A stretch of DNA of 64,000 nt from Vibrio quintilis (GCF_024529975.1 NZ_AP024897.1:2232001-2296000), one strand, 5' to 3'. Counted from the stretch's first letter, positions 47,798 to 58,080 are shown. The notes: generated by a model from the letters alone, not told the origin. Translations and numbers: made by a program.

Positions 47798-49252
47798 ATG
47801 AAAAAACATAATATTCTCTTTGCCACATTTATTTGTGTCATCGCCTCACTGAGCGGCGTCATGTTGGGTTACGATGCGTCGGTTATATCAGGAGTCATAG
47901 AGCCACTCACAAAACACTTCACACTCAGCCCTGCTGAAAGCGGATGGGCTGTTTCAAATGTATTATTCGGATGTATCTTCGGTGCCTGGGGAGGCGGCTC
48001 ATTTGCCAACAGATATGGCCGTAAAGCAACCCTGATCTTCACCGCTGTGTTGTTTCTGGTCTCAGCCGTCGGTTCCGCTCTCGCCACAACCTTTTTCTGG
48101 TTTGTCATCTACCGGATGATTGGCGGATTTGCGGTAGGCATGGCCTCAGCGATTACTCCTCTGTATATCGCTGAAGTCTCACCCCGGGACTATCGGGGCC
48201 GGATGCTGGGTTTACAGCAGTTACTGATGGTTGGCGGGCAGTTAGTGGTTTATATCGTCAATTATCTGATTGTCCGGGGCATGGATCCGGAATGGGTTCA
48301 CGCATTCGGCTGGCGCTGGATGCTGGCCTCAGAAATTGTTCCCATCGCTTTGTTCCTGATTCTGGTCTTTTTCATGCCGGAGTCTCCGCGCTGGTATGCC
48401 ATGATTGGTGAAGATGGAAAATCGCTCGGCATATTAACCCGGCTTTCTAATGCCAGTCATGCCAATAACCTGCTGAAAGAAATCAAAGACTCCATCAAAC
48501 TGGAACAGGCACAGGAGAAAGTCAGCCTCAATGCCAAACAGATCTTAACCAACCCGAAAACAAGATATATCGTGCTGATCGGCTGTGTGATTGCCACGCT
48601 GCAACAGCTTATCGGGATTAATATCCTGCTCTACTATGCACCATCACTGCTGAAAAATATCAATGCCGATATTCAGGATTCTCTGTTCCAGAGTGTTTTC
48701 CTCGGCGCCGCCAACTTCTTTGGTGTCTGTATCGCCTTAATGATTGTCGACAAAGTCGGCAGAAAACCACTGATGCGCTTTGGGGCACTGGGCTGCATGG
48801 TCTGCCTGATCCTGACTTCGGCACAGTTTATTCTCGGCATCAAAGGCTATCTGCCCGTGATTACACTGGTGATGTTCGTGTTTATCTTTGGTCTGTCATG
48901 GAGTCTCGGTGCATGGCTGATCATGTCAGAAATCTTCTCGAACCGGATGCGTGCTGTGGGAATGGGCATTGCCTTTAGTGCGATGTACATCTCCAACTTT
49001 GCGGTCACGCAGACATTTCCGATGATGAACCGCAGTGAACTGCTGATGGAACAATTTAACGGCTCATTTCCACTGTTAATCTGTTCGGTATTTTGTATCA
49101 GCGGCTTCTGGTTTGTCGGGAAATTCTTACCCGAAACCCGTGGTGTCTCTCTGGAGAAAATAGAACCACTGATGCTGTCAAGATCGAAAAAATTCAGTAC
49201 GAAAACTGCTGAAAATAAAGAACGTGAAAACGCAACTGTTGTGACTAATTAG
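47798..49252 (+). CDS. MFS sugar/inositol porter
   Basis: 484 residues, twelve likely helices. Sugar-porter signatures: GYDASVISG, the loop 2-3 motif (GGGSFANRYGRKATL), YIAEVSPRDYRGRMLGLQQLLMVGGQ, PESPRW, QQLIGINILLYYAPSLL, VDKVGRKPLM and a final PETRGVSLEKIE. It imports a sugar or cyclitol with H+; the following isomerase and inositol-type dehydrogenase suggest a polyol or inositol-like substrate. AGGAT precedes the start. First gene of the sigma-54-controlled operon. Confidence 0.9.
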   Translation: MKKHNILFATFICVIASLSGVMLGYDASVISGVIEPLTKHFTLSPAESGWAVSNVLFGCIFGAWGGGSFANRYGRKATLIFTAVLFLVSAVGSALATTFFWFVIYRMIGGFAVGMASAITPLYIAEVSPRDYRGRMLGLQQLLMVGGQLVVYIVNYLIVRGMDPEWVHAFGWRWMLASEIVPIALFLILVFFMPESPRWYAMIGEDGKSLGILTRLSNASHANNLLKEIKDSIKLEQAQEKVSLNAKQILTNPKTRYIVLIGCVIATLQQLIGINILLYYAPSLLKNINADIQDSLFQSVFLGAANFFGVCIALMIVDKVGRKPLMRFGALGCMVCLILTSAQFILGIKGYLPVITLVMFVFIFGLSWSLGAWLIMSEIFSNRMRAVGMGIAFSAMYISNFAVTQTFPMMNRSELLMEQFNGSFPLLICSVFCISGFWFVGKFLPETRGVSLEKIEPLMLSRSKKFSTKTAENKERENATVVTN

Positions 49253-49262
49253 GAACGAAACT

Positions 49263-50039
49263 ATGAACGATTATAAACTCTCTGTCTGCTCTGAAATGGT
49301 CTTTCTTGATTTGCCGTTTATTGAACGTGTTAAGAAAATTCATCAACTCGGATTTAGTGTCGAAATCTGGGACTGGACCAATAAGGATATCGACGCAATT
49401 ATCGAAACAGGCGCAAATATCACGTCAATGACCGGCTATATTTCCGGAAACCTGACCGATGATGAAGAAATAGAGCAGCTGCTCAACACAGCAAAAGAAT
49501 CCATCGAAGTTGCGAAGCGTCTGAACTGCCCTTCTTTAAACCTCCACGGTACCGGGCTGGGTGAAGGCGGTATCCCGGTCAAACCGGTTGAGGTTGTGAC
49601 CGGCGCAATGTGGCTCAAAGCAGAGTCCACCCTCAAAAAACTGGCAAAACTGGGCGAAGAAGCCGGCAAAGTATTCACTCTGGAAAACCTCAATCTCGAA
49701 GTGGACCATGCAGGAACACCGTTTGCCAGAGCCAGAGATACCTACACGCTGGTGAAAGCGGTCGACAGCCCGAATCTGCGCATGAACCTCGATTTATATC
49801 ATGCACAAATCGGCGAAGGGAATTTAATCGAGCTGGTCAGAGAATGTATTGACTATGTCGGTGAAATTCAGGTTGCTGATGTACCGGGAAGAATGGAACC
49901 CGGCACAGGCGAAATTAACTACCCTGCGGTGGCTAAAGCCATTCGCGAAGTCGGTTACACAGGTGTCGTTGCGATGGAAGCATGGGCGTCCGGTGACTCA
50001 GAACTTGCTTTGACACGTTTTAAAGAAGCGTTCAAATAA
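49263..50039 (+). CDS. TIM-barrel sugar isomerase/epimerase (hydroxypyruvate isomerase-like)
   Basis: 258 residues of the xylose-isomerase-like TIM barrel (AP endonuclease 2 superfamily). Metal-binding acids are expected in TLENLNLEVDHAG, MNLDLYHAQIGEGN, IQVADVPGRMEPGTGEINY and VAMEAWAS. The second half (HAQIGEGNL, VADVPGRMEPGTGEINY) is typical of Hyi and related isomerases. It starts 10 bases after the transporter stop with AGGAACG upstream. The in vivo substrate is probably a keto-sugar or inositol derivative, not certain. Confidence 0.85.
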   Translation: MNDYKLSVCSEMVFLDLPFIERVKKIHQLGFSVEIWDWTNKDIDAIIETGANITSMTGYISGNLTDDEEIEQLLNTAKESIEVAKRLNCPSLNLHGTGLGEGGIPVKPVEVVTGAMWLKAESTLKKLAKLGEEAGKVFTLENLNLEVDHAGTPFARARDTYTLVKAVDSPNLRMNLDLYHAQIGEGNLIELVRECIDYVGEIQVADVPGRMEPGTGEINYPAVAKAIREVGYTGVVAMEAWASGDSELALTRFKEAFK

Positions 50040-50162
50040 CGGGCTCCGGCCTGAGCCTCAATCATCACTTATCCGCCAAAGGTCGTAACCCGGCAATCAG
50101 TGATGAACGAACACAACATACACAGTCTGATGTGTAGATGAAAGATAGAATAAGGATTCATT

Positions 50163-51155
50163 ATGTATAATATTGCTTTATTTGGTGCCGGACGTATTGG
50201 TCAGGTTGTTCACTCCGTCAATATTGACGCTCACCCTGAAACCAATCTGTACTCTGTAATTGACCCGTTTGGAGAGAATGCACAGAAAATTGCAGATAAG
50301 TTTGACTGTAAAATTCAAACCGTTGAAGAAGCCATGCAGGATCCCAACATTCATGGCGTGCTGATCGCATCAGCAACAGACACCCATGCAGAGCTGATCG
50401 AACTGGCTGCAAAAGCCGGCAAAGCAATTTTCTGCGAAAAGCCGGTTCACCTCGATATGGACAGGGTAAAACAGTGTCTGCAGGTGGTTGAAGCGGAGAA
50501 AGTACCGCTGTTTATCGGCTTTAACCGCCGTTATGACCCGCAATTCAAAGCGGTGAAAGAGCGCCTGAGCCTTGGCATGATAGGCAAAGCAGAGTCACTG
50601 CTGATTATCTCCCGGGATCCGTCACCACCGCCGGTTGAATATATCAAAGTCTCCGGTGGTCTGTTCCGCGACATGACCATTCATGATCTGGATATGGCAC
50701 GCTTTATCATGGGCGAAGAGCCGGTCTCTGTTTACGCCTCAGGCAGCACATTAGTGGATGAGAATATCGGCAAAGCCGGTGATATTGATACCGCCTACAT
50801 TGTGATGCGCTTCCCTTCCGGCGCCATGGCTACGATTTCTAACAGCCGCCGCTCCGGTTACGGCTACGACCAGCGGCTTGAGCTGCATGGTGAGAAAGGT
50901 GTTCTGGCGGCGAAAAACCTGCATGAAGATGCGGTAGAAATGTGGACGGATGAAGGTTGTCAGTATGCGAAGCCAGAGTTTTTCTTCCTGCAGCGTTATG
51001 AAGCCGCTTATCAGGCTGAGTGGAAGCATTTTGTCGAAGTCTTATCAGGCAAATCACAGCCTGCAGTGACCGGATATGATGGCCAGCAGGCACTCTATCT
51101 GGCAGATAAAGCACTTGAGTCACTGAAAACCGGCCAGGAAGTGAAACTGGATTAA
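50163..51155 (+). CDS. iolG: Inositol 2-dehydrogenase-like Gfo/Idh/MocA oxidoreductase
   Basis: 330 residues. The N-terminal NAD fold has ALFGAGRIGQVVHSVNI; the family EKP motif reads FCEKPVHLD, with Lys near residue 97, and the catalytic region GGLFRDMTIHDLDMARFIMG contains the conserved Asp/His pair. This pattern is that of inositol 2-dehydrogenases, which oxidise myo-inositol to 2-keto-inositol. Other iol genes are not adjacent, so a related polyol is possible. Last gene of the operon, 123 bases after the isomerase, ending at a terminator. Confidence 0.85.
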   Translation: MYNIALFGAGRIGQVVHSVNIDAHPETNLYSVIDPFGENAQKIADKFDCKIQTVEEAMQDPNIHGVLIASATDTHAELIELAAKAGKAIFCEKPVHLDMDRVKQCLQVVEAEKVPLFIGFNRRYDPQFKAVKERLSLGMIGKAESLLIISRDPSPPPVEYIKVSGGLFRDMTIHDLDMARFIMGEEPVSVYASGSTLVDENIGKAGDIDTAYIVMRFPSGAMATISNSRRSGYGYDQRLELHGEKGVLAAKNLHEDAVEMWTDEGCQYAKPEFFFLQRYEAAYQAEWKHFVEVLSGKSQPAVTGYDGQQALYLADKALESLKTGQEVKLD

Positions 51156-51212
51156 ACACAAAACATTGCAGCTCAAAAACACAGTCAGAGTCTGTTGACC
51201 CTGATAAATCTG

Positions 51213-51245
51213 AACCGGTGCCGTGAAAACTGTACCGGTTTTTTT
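51213..51245 (+). terminator. Rho-independent terminator after iolG
   Basis: AACCGGT and ACCGGTT pair across a 14-base loop, followed by seven T. Confidence 0.85.
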
Positions 51246-51301
51246 AACATACCTAACAGAGAGCCAGAAAAAAGAGCTTATTGCGCATGACGGTCATGAG
51301 G

Positions 51302-51832
51302 TTATTTGTCGCTGAACTGTGGTTCAGCTTCACTCTCCGTCTCCTGCGGCATTTGAAAATGCTGAGGCACCACACTTCCCGGCGGTGATTCAGTCTTTGT
51401 TTGTGGCATCACCCCCAGCCCATGCCGGAAGACCAGTTCCCCGCCGTGAAATCCGGTAATCGCCACCAGTAAAAATGCCAGAATAAAACACAGGCAGGCC
51501 AGAGAACGTAAAGAGGAAGAAAAGAAGGCGTAAATAATCGCACCTGACAGAAAAACACACATACTCCCAAGCGCATAATTGCGGTGCATCATCATTTCCT
51601 TATGCGCGGGTCCATCAAGCTCTAAGCTCTGATAGGCATAAAAACCTGAGCTCACCGCAGCAATCACTGAAACGATCCCCAGAGCCACCAGCCACTTCAT
51701 CACATAATGAATCGGGTGTCTCTCTGCGGGGGAACGGATACAGACAAACATCTGCACCACGCAGGTAAAAAAAAGCAATGTAATTGAAAAATGTACCAGC
51801 ATCGGGTGCCAGTTCGGAAGAATTTCAACCAT
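51302..51832 (-). CDS. DUF2231-type membrane protein
   Basis: 176 residues. LPNWHPMLVHFSITLLFFTCVVQ at the start with the HPxxVHF pattern and four likely membrane helices match the DUF2231 family. A conserved-looking His/Gly segment (AITGFHGGELVFRHGLGV) precedes a hydrophilic tail. Some family members are associated with haem or cytochrome proteins; no function can be assigned here. Confidence 0.8.
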   Translation of the reverse strand: MVEILPNWHPMLVHFSITLLFFTCVVQMFVCIRSPAERHPIHYVMKWLVALGIVSVIAAVSSGFYAYQSLELDGPAHKEMMMHRNYALGSMCVFLSGAIIYAFFSSSLRSLACLCFILAFLLVAITGFHGGELVFRHGLGVMPQTKTESPPGSVVPQHFQMPQETESEAEPQFSDK

Positions 51833-52066
51833 GGTATTTCCTGCCCATCAATTCACTCATCATCCTGTTTCCGAAGCTGTGTAGCCACCAGCCGGTGAAG
51901 CGGCCTAATCAGTTGATTTTGTTGTACTCAGCCTGTTCATTATACTCAGCATAGCTGACGCAGCTGGTTTTTAAACAGCACCGGTAATTTTGAGCAAATA
52001 ATCGTGAATCAGAGTTCAAAAAACCTGCCCTGTGTACTTCTTTTGGGGTATTTGCATCAGCAGTTG
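51833..52066. other. Short intergenic segment
   Basis: 234 bases between two minus-strand genes, with likely promoter sequence for the DUF2231 gene. Nothing else is recognised. Confidence 0.4.
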
Positions 52067-52453
52067 TCATACGGAGTCATCCACAATCCGGCCACCGCGG
52101 GTTAATATCAGCAACACCTCTTCCACAGTCATACGCTTAATCTGATGACCGGTTTCAACATCATCCAGTGCAATATAGACCTGTTGTCCGTCCCGGGTCA
52201 GTGAGGCTTCAAGAGCGATATTGTGATATTTCAGCAGCGAGTTCACCATTTTCAGCGTGGATTTCTGGACTGACGGACTGGCAGGATCCGGGCGGGGATA
52301 GGCTTCAATTTCCTGCACCAGCTCTTCAGGCTGTGCGGGTTGAGTTTCAGGCTGCTTCTGCAAAGAGATATCGGGGGCCAGCTTCGGCTGCACCGGATGC
52401 TGATAATTTGATAACGGCCCTCCGACCAGTTGCTCCATACGATTGATATCCAT
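52067..52453 (-). CDS. Hypothetical protein with FlaG-like C-terminal domain
   Basis: 128 residues. The first 65 are Pro/Gln/Glu-rich and probably disordered. The C-terminal half (about 70-120) reads LEASLTRDGQQVYIALDDVETGHQIKRMTVEEVLLIL, a pattern like FlaG domains (strand, D-x-TG, IRxIP-type turn, helix). No flagellar gene is adjacent. I do not assign a function. Confidence 0.6.
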   Translation of the reverse strand: MDINRMEQLVGGPLSNYQHPVQPKLAPDISLQKQPETQPAQPEELVQEIEAYPRPDPASPSVQKSTLKMVNSLLKYHNIALEASLTRDGQQVYIALDDVETGHQIKRMTVEEVLLILTRGGRIVDDSV

Positions 52454-52604
52454 TGTGCACCTGTGAAACTCATAAAAATATTATTTAAATATAAATACAG
52501 TTTCCTGAAACCAACAATTGTCCCCCCCGTCAGTATGGACAAAATATGAGCTGTACAACATTTTAGTACTCAATTGGTTAAAGCAGGCATTGTTCAGCGC
52601 TGAC

Positions 52605-53405
52605 TTACCACTGGAGCTGTGAATATTTTCCACCTTCCCGGAAACAGTGATTCACGGCCATTTCTGCGTATGCCCGGACACAGTATTGATACAAAATTCC
52701 TTCACTTTTCATTTTGTTCAGGGTGTCCACCATCACATTTACCAGCGCCTGATGCTTCTTATAGACGTGTGGATAAATCGGAACCACCTGCATGACTGCA
52801 ATCGCTTCAATATCCTGAAATTCTCTCTGCGTCAGATAGTTATCTGCCACAATACCATGAGAGTGAATAAACAGATCCGTCCGTCCGTGTTTCAGTTTTA
52901 AAATCCCCTGTTGGATCGTCGTCGCCGGACTTAGCTGACCTGACGGCACCCGCTTTTTCAGATTGATTTCACTGGACACAATTCCCCGCTGATAGCCGAT
53001 GCTGTAAGCTGTTCCGTTCAAGCTGTCCCAACCGTCACCCAACTGTATTTTATCCATTCGCCGGGCAAAAGCGGCAGCGGAAACCTGCACTACCGGAAAA
53101 TCAACCCGCCGCATGTTGGTAAACATCTGACTGTACTGAAAAATCCGGCCAACTTCACCGTCTATTTTCCCCTGATTGGCATACTGTGAAGCTCTTTTAA
53201 GCGGCAGATGAACCAGCCGGAGCGGAATCCCCATCCGGTTAAACAATTCATGATAAATCAAACGCATCATCTTACCCTGTCGGGAATCGTCTGGCTGAGT
53301 CGCTGCCATCACAAATGTTTTTGGCGATTCTGATTGCCCGGCAGCAATCGCCATATTGGCTGAAAGCAATCCCATCAGGATGGGGAGAAACAACTTTCGA
53401 TACAT
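52605..53405 (-). CDS. Periplasmic solute-binding-like protein (family 3 fold)
   Basis: 266 residues. Signal peptide MYRKLFLPILMGLLSANMAIAA. The mature protein has VMAATQPDDSRQGKMMRLIYHELFNRMGIPLRLVHLP and KIDGEVGRIFQYSQMFTNMRRVDFPVV, a pattern seen in stand-alone family 3 binding-like proteins found without transporters. Two Cys near the C-terminus (QYCVRAYAEMAVNHC). It lies just downstream of a chemoreceptor gene on the same strand and may have a sensory role; ligand unknown. Confidence 0.72.
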   Translation of the reverse strand: MYRKLFLPILMGLLSANMAIAAGQSESPKTFVMAATQPDDSRQGKMMRLIYHELFNRMGIPLRLVHLPLKRASQYANQGKIDGEVGRIFQYSQMFTNMRRVDFPVVQVSAAAFARRMDKIQLGDGWDSLNGTAYSIGYQRGIVSSEINLKKRVPSGQLSPATTIQQGILKLKHGRTDLFIHSHGIVADNYLTQREFQDIEAIAVMQVVPIYPHVYKKHQALVNVMVDTLNKMKSEGILYQYCVRAYAEMAVNHCFREGGKYSQLQW

Positions 53406-53484
53406 TTTAATTCACTATAAGTCTGTTTCAGGACAATGTTACGATAAATGACAACACTGTTATTTATTTTTAATGATAGTCGAT

Positions 53485-53513
53485 AACCCTGAAGATGCAG
53501 CTTGCCTGGGTAT
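53485..53513. repeat. Degenerate palindromic repeat
   Basis: Carries the CCTGAAGATGCAG core and right arm CTTGCCTGGGTAT, but the left TATACCC arm is lost. Confidence 0.6.
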
Positions 53514-53516
53514 CAT

Positions 53517-53541
53517 ATGTAAAACTCCCGCAGGCGGGAGT
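53517..53541 (-). terminator. Rho-independent terminator after chemoreceptor gene
   Basis: On the minus strand: ACTCCCG / CGGGAGT stem with a 4-base loop, then TTTT. Confidence 0.8.
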
Positions 53542-53587
53542 GTGTGTGAACCAGGGACCGATTTTCAACTGTATACCAATTCGCGAC

Positions 53588-55243
53588 TTAAATTGATTCT
53601 TCAGGGGCTGACGGCGCAACATGAAAAGTATTCACATACGTTTTCAACACTTCCGTCTGGGCCCGGACCGATTGATACGCTTGTGCCGTTTCACCGGCGA
53701 TCTGCTCAATCTGAACCGATGATTCAGAAATACGCGCCGTGCTTTGTGATACATGCACTGACAGATCATTCTGTTCATGAACCAGCGCTGCTATTTTCCC
53801 ATCCATTTCCGCCACAGACTCAGAAGCATTGACAATATGATGATAAGAGTCTCCGGCCCTGGTCACCTGCATCAGATTTGTCTCAATGTGATTCTGACAA
53901 TCTGACATCATGCGCTGAGCATCAGACACCTGAGATTGTAATCCATCAATGATTTGACCAATTTCCTCAATCGAACTCTGGGTTTTTTGTGCCAGCTCAC
54001 GCACCTGATCGGCGACAACGGAAAACCCACGCCCGGCTTCTCCGGCTCTTGCGGCTTCAATCGCAGCATTCAGAGCCAACAGGTTTGTCTGCCGGGTAAT
54101 ATTGCTGATGACATCAGAAATAACACCAATATCCGAGCTGTGATCATACAGGGTATTAATTACAGAGCTGGTTTGAGTGATCAGCTGCGACATTTCATGT
54201 GTTGCGGCGACCGAAGCAAGAATACTTTTTTCACCCTGTTGCGCCTGTTCTTTGGTTAATTCACTGTTTTCAGAAGCTTCCACGCTGACTTCATTAATCA
54301 TCCGGGTATTCAGGAGCAGGTTTTGGGAGTCAGAAACAATTTGACTGATTTCCGATTTCTGAGCTTCAACACTCTGATGTGTAAAGTTCACTTTATCTTC
54401 CAGCATCCCGGAGGTCTGCTCCAGATTATCAACACTGCTTTTCACAGCCAGGATCAACTGGGTCAGATTCTGCTTCATGTCCTGAAAAGCGTGCGCGGCC
54501 TGCCCCAGTTCATCCTCATTAAACGCCGCCAGAGGAAATTCGGTATGTAAGTCGCCCTGTCCAAGCACCGACATATGTGTCTTCAGCTTATTGAGCGGTA
54601 CAATCACCCGGCGATGGGCAATAATGTAATTTGAAATTAATAATATGAGAATGGCGACCACAGCAGCAGAAACCGACCGGATAATGACCGTGGAAATTTC
54701 CCGGCGTTTTTCATCACGGATATTGATCGCCTGTTGTTGCAGTCTTGACTGAAAGTCAGTCAGGTTTTCGACAATCGTATTGAAAGGAGCCAGCATCGGA
54801 CCAAGCATTTTTCGCCGGGCATCATCGATTCTGCCCGAGTCTATCAGGCCGATATAATCCTGTTGCATGGCTCTGTATTGCTGAATATGACGTTCAAATG
54901 AGGCTACATTTTGTTGAATTTCACCTGTATCTGCCAGTTGCTTCATCCGTTGCAAAGCCACGGCAACCGCCTGATCGTTAAATTCGATCGTTTTGATGAT
55001 CTCACGATGTTCACTGACACTGGTTGTTAAGCCGTAATCAAGCGCAAAGCGGCGATAAGTCACTGTGTAATAACGCATATCTGAAATCGTCGTCAGCAAA
55101 TTCACATTCCGGTCAACCACCTTCCCCAACTGAAGCTGGACATGGTTAAGTGAAGCAATGAGGTAAACACTCAAACCCGAAATTGCAAAAATCACAATCA
55201 GCATATTCAACCTGACAAGGTTGGTTATCGTTATCTGCCGCAT
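53588..55243 (-). CDS. Methyl-accepting chemotaxis protein
   Basis: 551 residues. First membrane helix about 10-31; periplasmic four-helix-bundle sensor about 32-185; second helix about 186-208; HAMP domain to about 260; then a long coiled-coil signalling domain. The highly conserved hairpin tip is present ([40 protein letters not shown]). It should report to CheA/CheW at a cell pole. No C-terminal CheR-docking pentapeptide is seen. Ligand unknown. Confidence 0.95.
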   Translation of the reverse strand: MRQITITNLVRLNMLIVIFAISGLSVYLIASLNHVQLQLGKVVDRNVNLLTTISDMRYYTVTYRRFALDYGLTTSVSEHREIIKTIEFNDQAVAVALQRMKQLADTGEIQQNVASFERHIQQYRAMQQDYIGLIDSGRIDDARRKMLGPMLAPFNTIVENLTDFQSRLQQQAINIRDEKRREISTVIIRSVSAAVVAILILLISNYIIAHRRVIVPLNKLKTHMSVLGQGDLHTEFPLAAFNEDELGQAAHAFQDMKQNLTQLILAVKSSVDNLEQTSGMLEDKVNFTHQSVEAQKSEISQIVSDSQNLLLNTRMINEVSVEASENSELTKEQAQQGEKSILASVAATHEMSQLITQTSSVINTLYDHSSDIGVISDVISNITRQTNLLALNAAIEAARAGEAGRGFSVVADQVRELAQKTQSSIEEIGQIIDGLQSQVSDAQRMMSDCQNHIETNLMQVTRAGDSYHHIVNASESVAEMDGKIAALVHEQNDLSVHVSQSTARISESSVQIEQIAGETAQAYQSVRAQTEVLKTYVNTFHVAPSAPEESI

Positions 55244-55355
55244 AAAAAATTCCCCCTGAATCTAATCATTTTGTCATGACTAAACTACTGTGAAGCTCAG
55301 GAGAAATCAGTTTGGTTTTATCTATATTATTAATAGTTATACCCGAATGTATGTC

Positions 55356-55396
55356 TATACCCAAACAATCAGAAGATGCAGGATTGTTTGGGTATA
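55356..55396. repeat. Palindromic intergenic repeat, 41-base form
   Basis: TATACCCAAACAATC and GATTGTTTGGGTATA are exact reverse complements around AGAAGATGCAG. Both arms differ from the consensus in a paired manner. It lies just beyond the cysteine desulfidase stop codon and may act as its terminator. Confidence 0.85.
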
Positions 55397-55418
55397 ATAC
55401 TTAATGAAAATCCGGCGC

Positions 55419-56699
55419 TCATGCGGACATAATCTCCAGAATTGTCACATCAGTATCCGCCATACCATGGCTGACCAGTTGCCCGACATTTCTGATCGTT
55501 TGCTCAATATCGTGCGCGACAATACCCTGCCCGGCTACGGCTTTATCCTGAATCGCCATCAAAAAAGAACGGACCGCCACATTGGATGCGGTGCACACTT
55601 TCAAAGCACAGGAAGACTTCGCGCCATCACACACCATACCTGAGCTGTCACTTAAAACATTCTGTACCGCGTAGCAACACTGCTCAAAAGTCCCGCCACT
55701 GAGATAAACCATCGCCATTGACGCCGCAGCGCTGGTCACCGTGTTGCCGCAAAATGCAGATAACGGCGGATAGTGAGACTTGATATAAATCGCGCCGAGA
55801 TGACTCATTACCAGCGCACGGGCCAGCTTTTCATCATCCGCACCATAATGCTTTGCCACTACAGTCACCGGCACGGTGGCTGCAATTCCCTGATTGCCGC
55901 TGCCATAATTACTCATCGCCGGCAATGTCGCCCCGCCCATCCGGGCATCAGAAGCCGCAGAGGCATACATCTGAACCCGGTTATTCAGATCATCAGACAA
56001 AATACCGGACTGAATATTTTCATGAATCATTTTACCGACTGCCAGCCCGTAATGGTTGTTAATTCCTTCTTCAGCCAGTGATGTATTCAGCTTCGCCGCA
56101 TCCAGAATAAAGCAGATATCGGCATAAGCCACTTCCGTGGCAAAGGTATAAATAGTGCGGATATCGATCGCTACATCGCCCACCGTTAAACCATTTGCCG
56201 CTTTCTCACCCGCGTCAGCAATAAAAGTCGCCACACCATCGACGGATTTACTGACGATGTTGGTATGACTGCCACTGATAATGACCGATGACTCCACATC
56301 ATTACAGGTTGCCGTCACCGCACAGTAAATAAATTCATCCGTCTGCGCCTGATGAACAAACACCCGCTCTTCATCAATCAGACGCTGGGCTTTTTCCACA
56401 TCTTCTGCGGTAATATCCGCCAGCACTTCCAGCCCCTTTTCCGCTTTACCGGCGAGTGCTCCGGTAGCAGATGCGATGTGCAGTCCCGTTCTTCCGGTTC
56501 CCGGCACAAAAACGCCCATCGCATTTTTATATAAATTCCCGGAGACATACACATCCAGTCTGTCCGGCGTTCTGCTGTCAAATGCCTGCATGGCGACCGC
56601 AGAAGCATAAGCCGCAGAAATAGGTTCAGTGCAGCCAAGCGCCGGTTTTACCGCTTTTCTGATAAGTTCGATAAGTTGTTGATGTGACGTGTTTTTCAT
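55419..56699 (-). CDS. cyuA: L-cysteine desulfidase family protein (CyuA/YhaM, UPF0597)
   Basis: 426 residues from ATG 56699 (AGGAG 10 bases upstream; the frame opens at 56726). Family motifs: [15 protein letters not shown] with the iron-sulfur-type Cys, [61 protein letters not shown] and SHGMADTD. Characterised relatives (CdsA, CyuA) split L-cysteine to sulfide, ammonia and pyruvate through 2-aminoacrylate using a 4Fe-4S cluster. It lies 23 bases after ridA, whose product destroys that reactive enamine. Confidence 0.86.
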   Translation of the reverse strand: MKNTSHQQLIELIRKAVKPALGCTEPISAAYASAVAMQAFDSRTPDRLDVYVSGNLYKNAMGVFVPGTGRTGLHIASATGALAGKAEKGLEVLADITAEDVEKAQRLIDEERVFVHQAQTDEFIYCAVTATCNDVESSVIISGSHTNIVSKSVDGVATFIADAGEKAANGLTVGDVAIDIRTIYTFATEVAYADICFILDAAKLNTSLAEEGINNHYGLAVGKMIHENIQSGILSDDLNNRVQMYASAASDARMGGATLPAMSNYGSGNQGIAATVPVTVVAKHYGADDEKLARALVMSHLGAIYIKSHYPPLSAFCGNTVTSAAASMAMVYLSGGTFEQCCYAVQNVLSDSSGMVCDGAKSSCALKVCTASNVAVRSFLMAIQDKAVAGQGIVAHDIEQTIRNVGQLVSHGMADTDVTILEIMSA

Positions 56700-56722
56700 A
56701 ATGTCTCCTGATCCCGTTCTGA

Positions 56723-57103
56723 TCATGCTTTGTGAGCAATGGCTTCCACTTCGACCAGAACGCCCAGTGGCAGGTCTTTTACCGCAAAGCAGCTTCTGGC
56801 CGGGCAGTCCGAATGGAAAATCTCCGCATAAACCGCATTAAATGCGGCAAAATCGGCAATATCGGCCAGATAGCAGGTTGTTTTTAAAACGGTTTCAATG
56901 GAACCGCCGCCGGCTTCAATCACATGTTTCAGGTTTTCAAGTGACTGCCTGCTCTGGGCGGTAATTCCGCCTTCAGCCACGGCGCCGGTTTCACGGCTCA
57001 CAGGTAACTGACCCGAGGTAAAAATCAGCTGATCAAATCCTGTTGCATGTGAGTAAGGACCAATCGCTTCCGGTGCTGCCGGTGAATCAATTATTTTTTT
57101 CAT
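56723..57103 (-). CDS. ridA: RidA family reactive-enamine deaminase
   Basis: 126 residues with the YjgF/RidA core: [46 protein letters not shown] and [24 protein letters not shown], including the Arg expected to bind the enamine/imine carboxylate (PARSCF). RidA hydrolyses 2-aminoacrylate and similar intermediates to keto acids. Encoded directly before the cysteine desulfidase, which generates 2-aminoacrylate. Confidence 0.93.
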   Translation of the reverse strand: MKKIIDSPAAPEAIGPYSHATGFDQLIFTSGQLPVSRETGAVAEGGITAQSRQSLENLKHVIEAGGGSIETVLKTTCYLADIADFAAFNAVYAEIFHSDCPARSCFAVKDLPLGVLVEVEAIAHKA

Positions 57104-57233
57104 CGTTTATTCCTGTTGTTTCTGCTCTTTCTGGTTTATTTCCACAAAATCCGGACAATAAAATCCTGTGCGATGCTCAGTCAAATGAGTCGCCTGTTGA
57201 AATAAATTGCGTTTTTCTTGCGTTTTTAATTAT

Positions 57234-57256
57234 CGGCCTGACGAAGGGTGTCAGGC
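57234..57256. terminator. Hairpin between PCS-like gene and ridA
   Basis: GGCCTGAC / GTCAGGCC stem. On the minus strand it is followed by A-rich rather than T-rich sequence, so it may only attenuate or protect the transcript. Confidence 0.5.
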
Positions 57257-57303
57257 CAACATGGATGTCTTATCCGGACGATCCATTCATCTGAAAACAG
57301 CTA

Positions 57304-58080
57304 TCAGTTTGTAATCACGGCATAACCGCGATAGGCACTGACATCTTTCGTATTCATGGCATGGATTAACTTATCTGCCTCAACCCAGGCCCAGGGATAT
57401 TTCGCACTGTTCACATCCAGAATCAGAAATGAATCTGACTTGCTGTCATAAGCCGCAACCGGAGACAGATGGCCGCCACCTTTCTGATCAACAACTTTAC
57501 GGCTGTAGTTCACCACCAGATAGCTATCTTTTTTATCCAGGGCATGAATCATATCCTGCTTCACGGATGTCACATTCTCCAGCTTCGGCAACTCAACAGT
57601 GCGGATATGTACCCCATTTGATTTCACCATGTCAGTAAATTGCGCCAGCTGCAGGCCGTAATCAACAAAATCAAACTCAGCCGTTGGCTTACCCATAATT
57701 TCCAGACGACTTTTTGGTGAATGGGTCAAAACCGTTCTCTGGGTATAACGGTGGAAATAAGGCTGCCAGTTATTCTTCGTTGGGAAATAGCCTTTCTCAT
57801 CGGAGCCGACCAGTGTCGTGTCGTAAGGAATCTCTTTAGCCTGATCCAGTGCTTTGACTTTCAATGCATTCAGCACAATGGTAATGGTCGCAACACCACA
57901 AAACACCTTATTTTCCTGTGCTTCGTAGTAGTTTGCCAGCCGGGGAAAATCTGTACGGTGATCCGCACTCATTAAGCGATTCATGCCTTCATCGGTATTA
58001 AAATAAACCGGTGCCGCAAATGCATTCATGCAGGTCAGCAGCGTCATTGCCAAAACTGAGTTTTTCATTGTTAATTTCAT
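57304..58080 (-). CDS. Secreted phytochelatin-synthase-like glutathione hydrolase
   Basis: 258 residues. Signal peptide MKLTMKNSVLAMTLLTCMNAFAA. The mature protein shows the papain-like triad of the phytochelatin synthase family: Cys61 in VFCGVATITIVLNAL, His204 in GGHLSPVAAYD and Asp222 in FLILDVNSAKYPWAW. Bacterial short forms of this family mainly remove glycine from glutathione or its conjugates rather than polymerise phytochelatins. A periplasmic position would let it process external glutathione. It sits 71 bases after the M20 amidohydrolase gene; a strong hairpin lies about 50 bases beyond its stop. Confidence 0.88.
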   Translation of the reverse strand: MKLTMKNSVLAMTLLTCMNAFAAPVYFNTDEGMNRLMSADHRTDFPRLANYYEAQENKVFCGVATITIVLNALKVKALDQAKEIPYDTTLVGSDEKGYFPTKNNWQPYFHRYTQRTVLTHSPKSRLEIMGKPTAEFDFVDYGLQLAQFTDMVKSNGVHIRTVELPKLENVTSVKQDMIHALDKKDSYLVVNYSRKVVDQKGGGHLSPVAAYDSKSDSFLILDVNSAKYPWAWVEADKLIHAMNTKDVSAYRGYAVITN

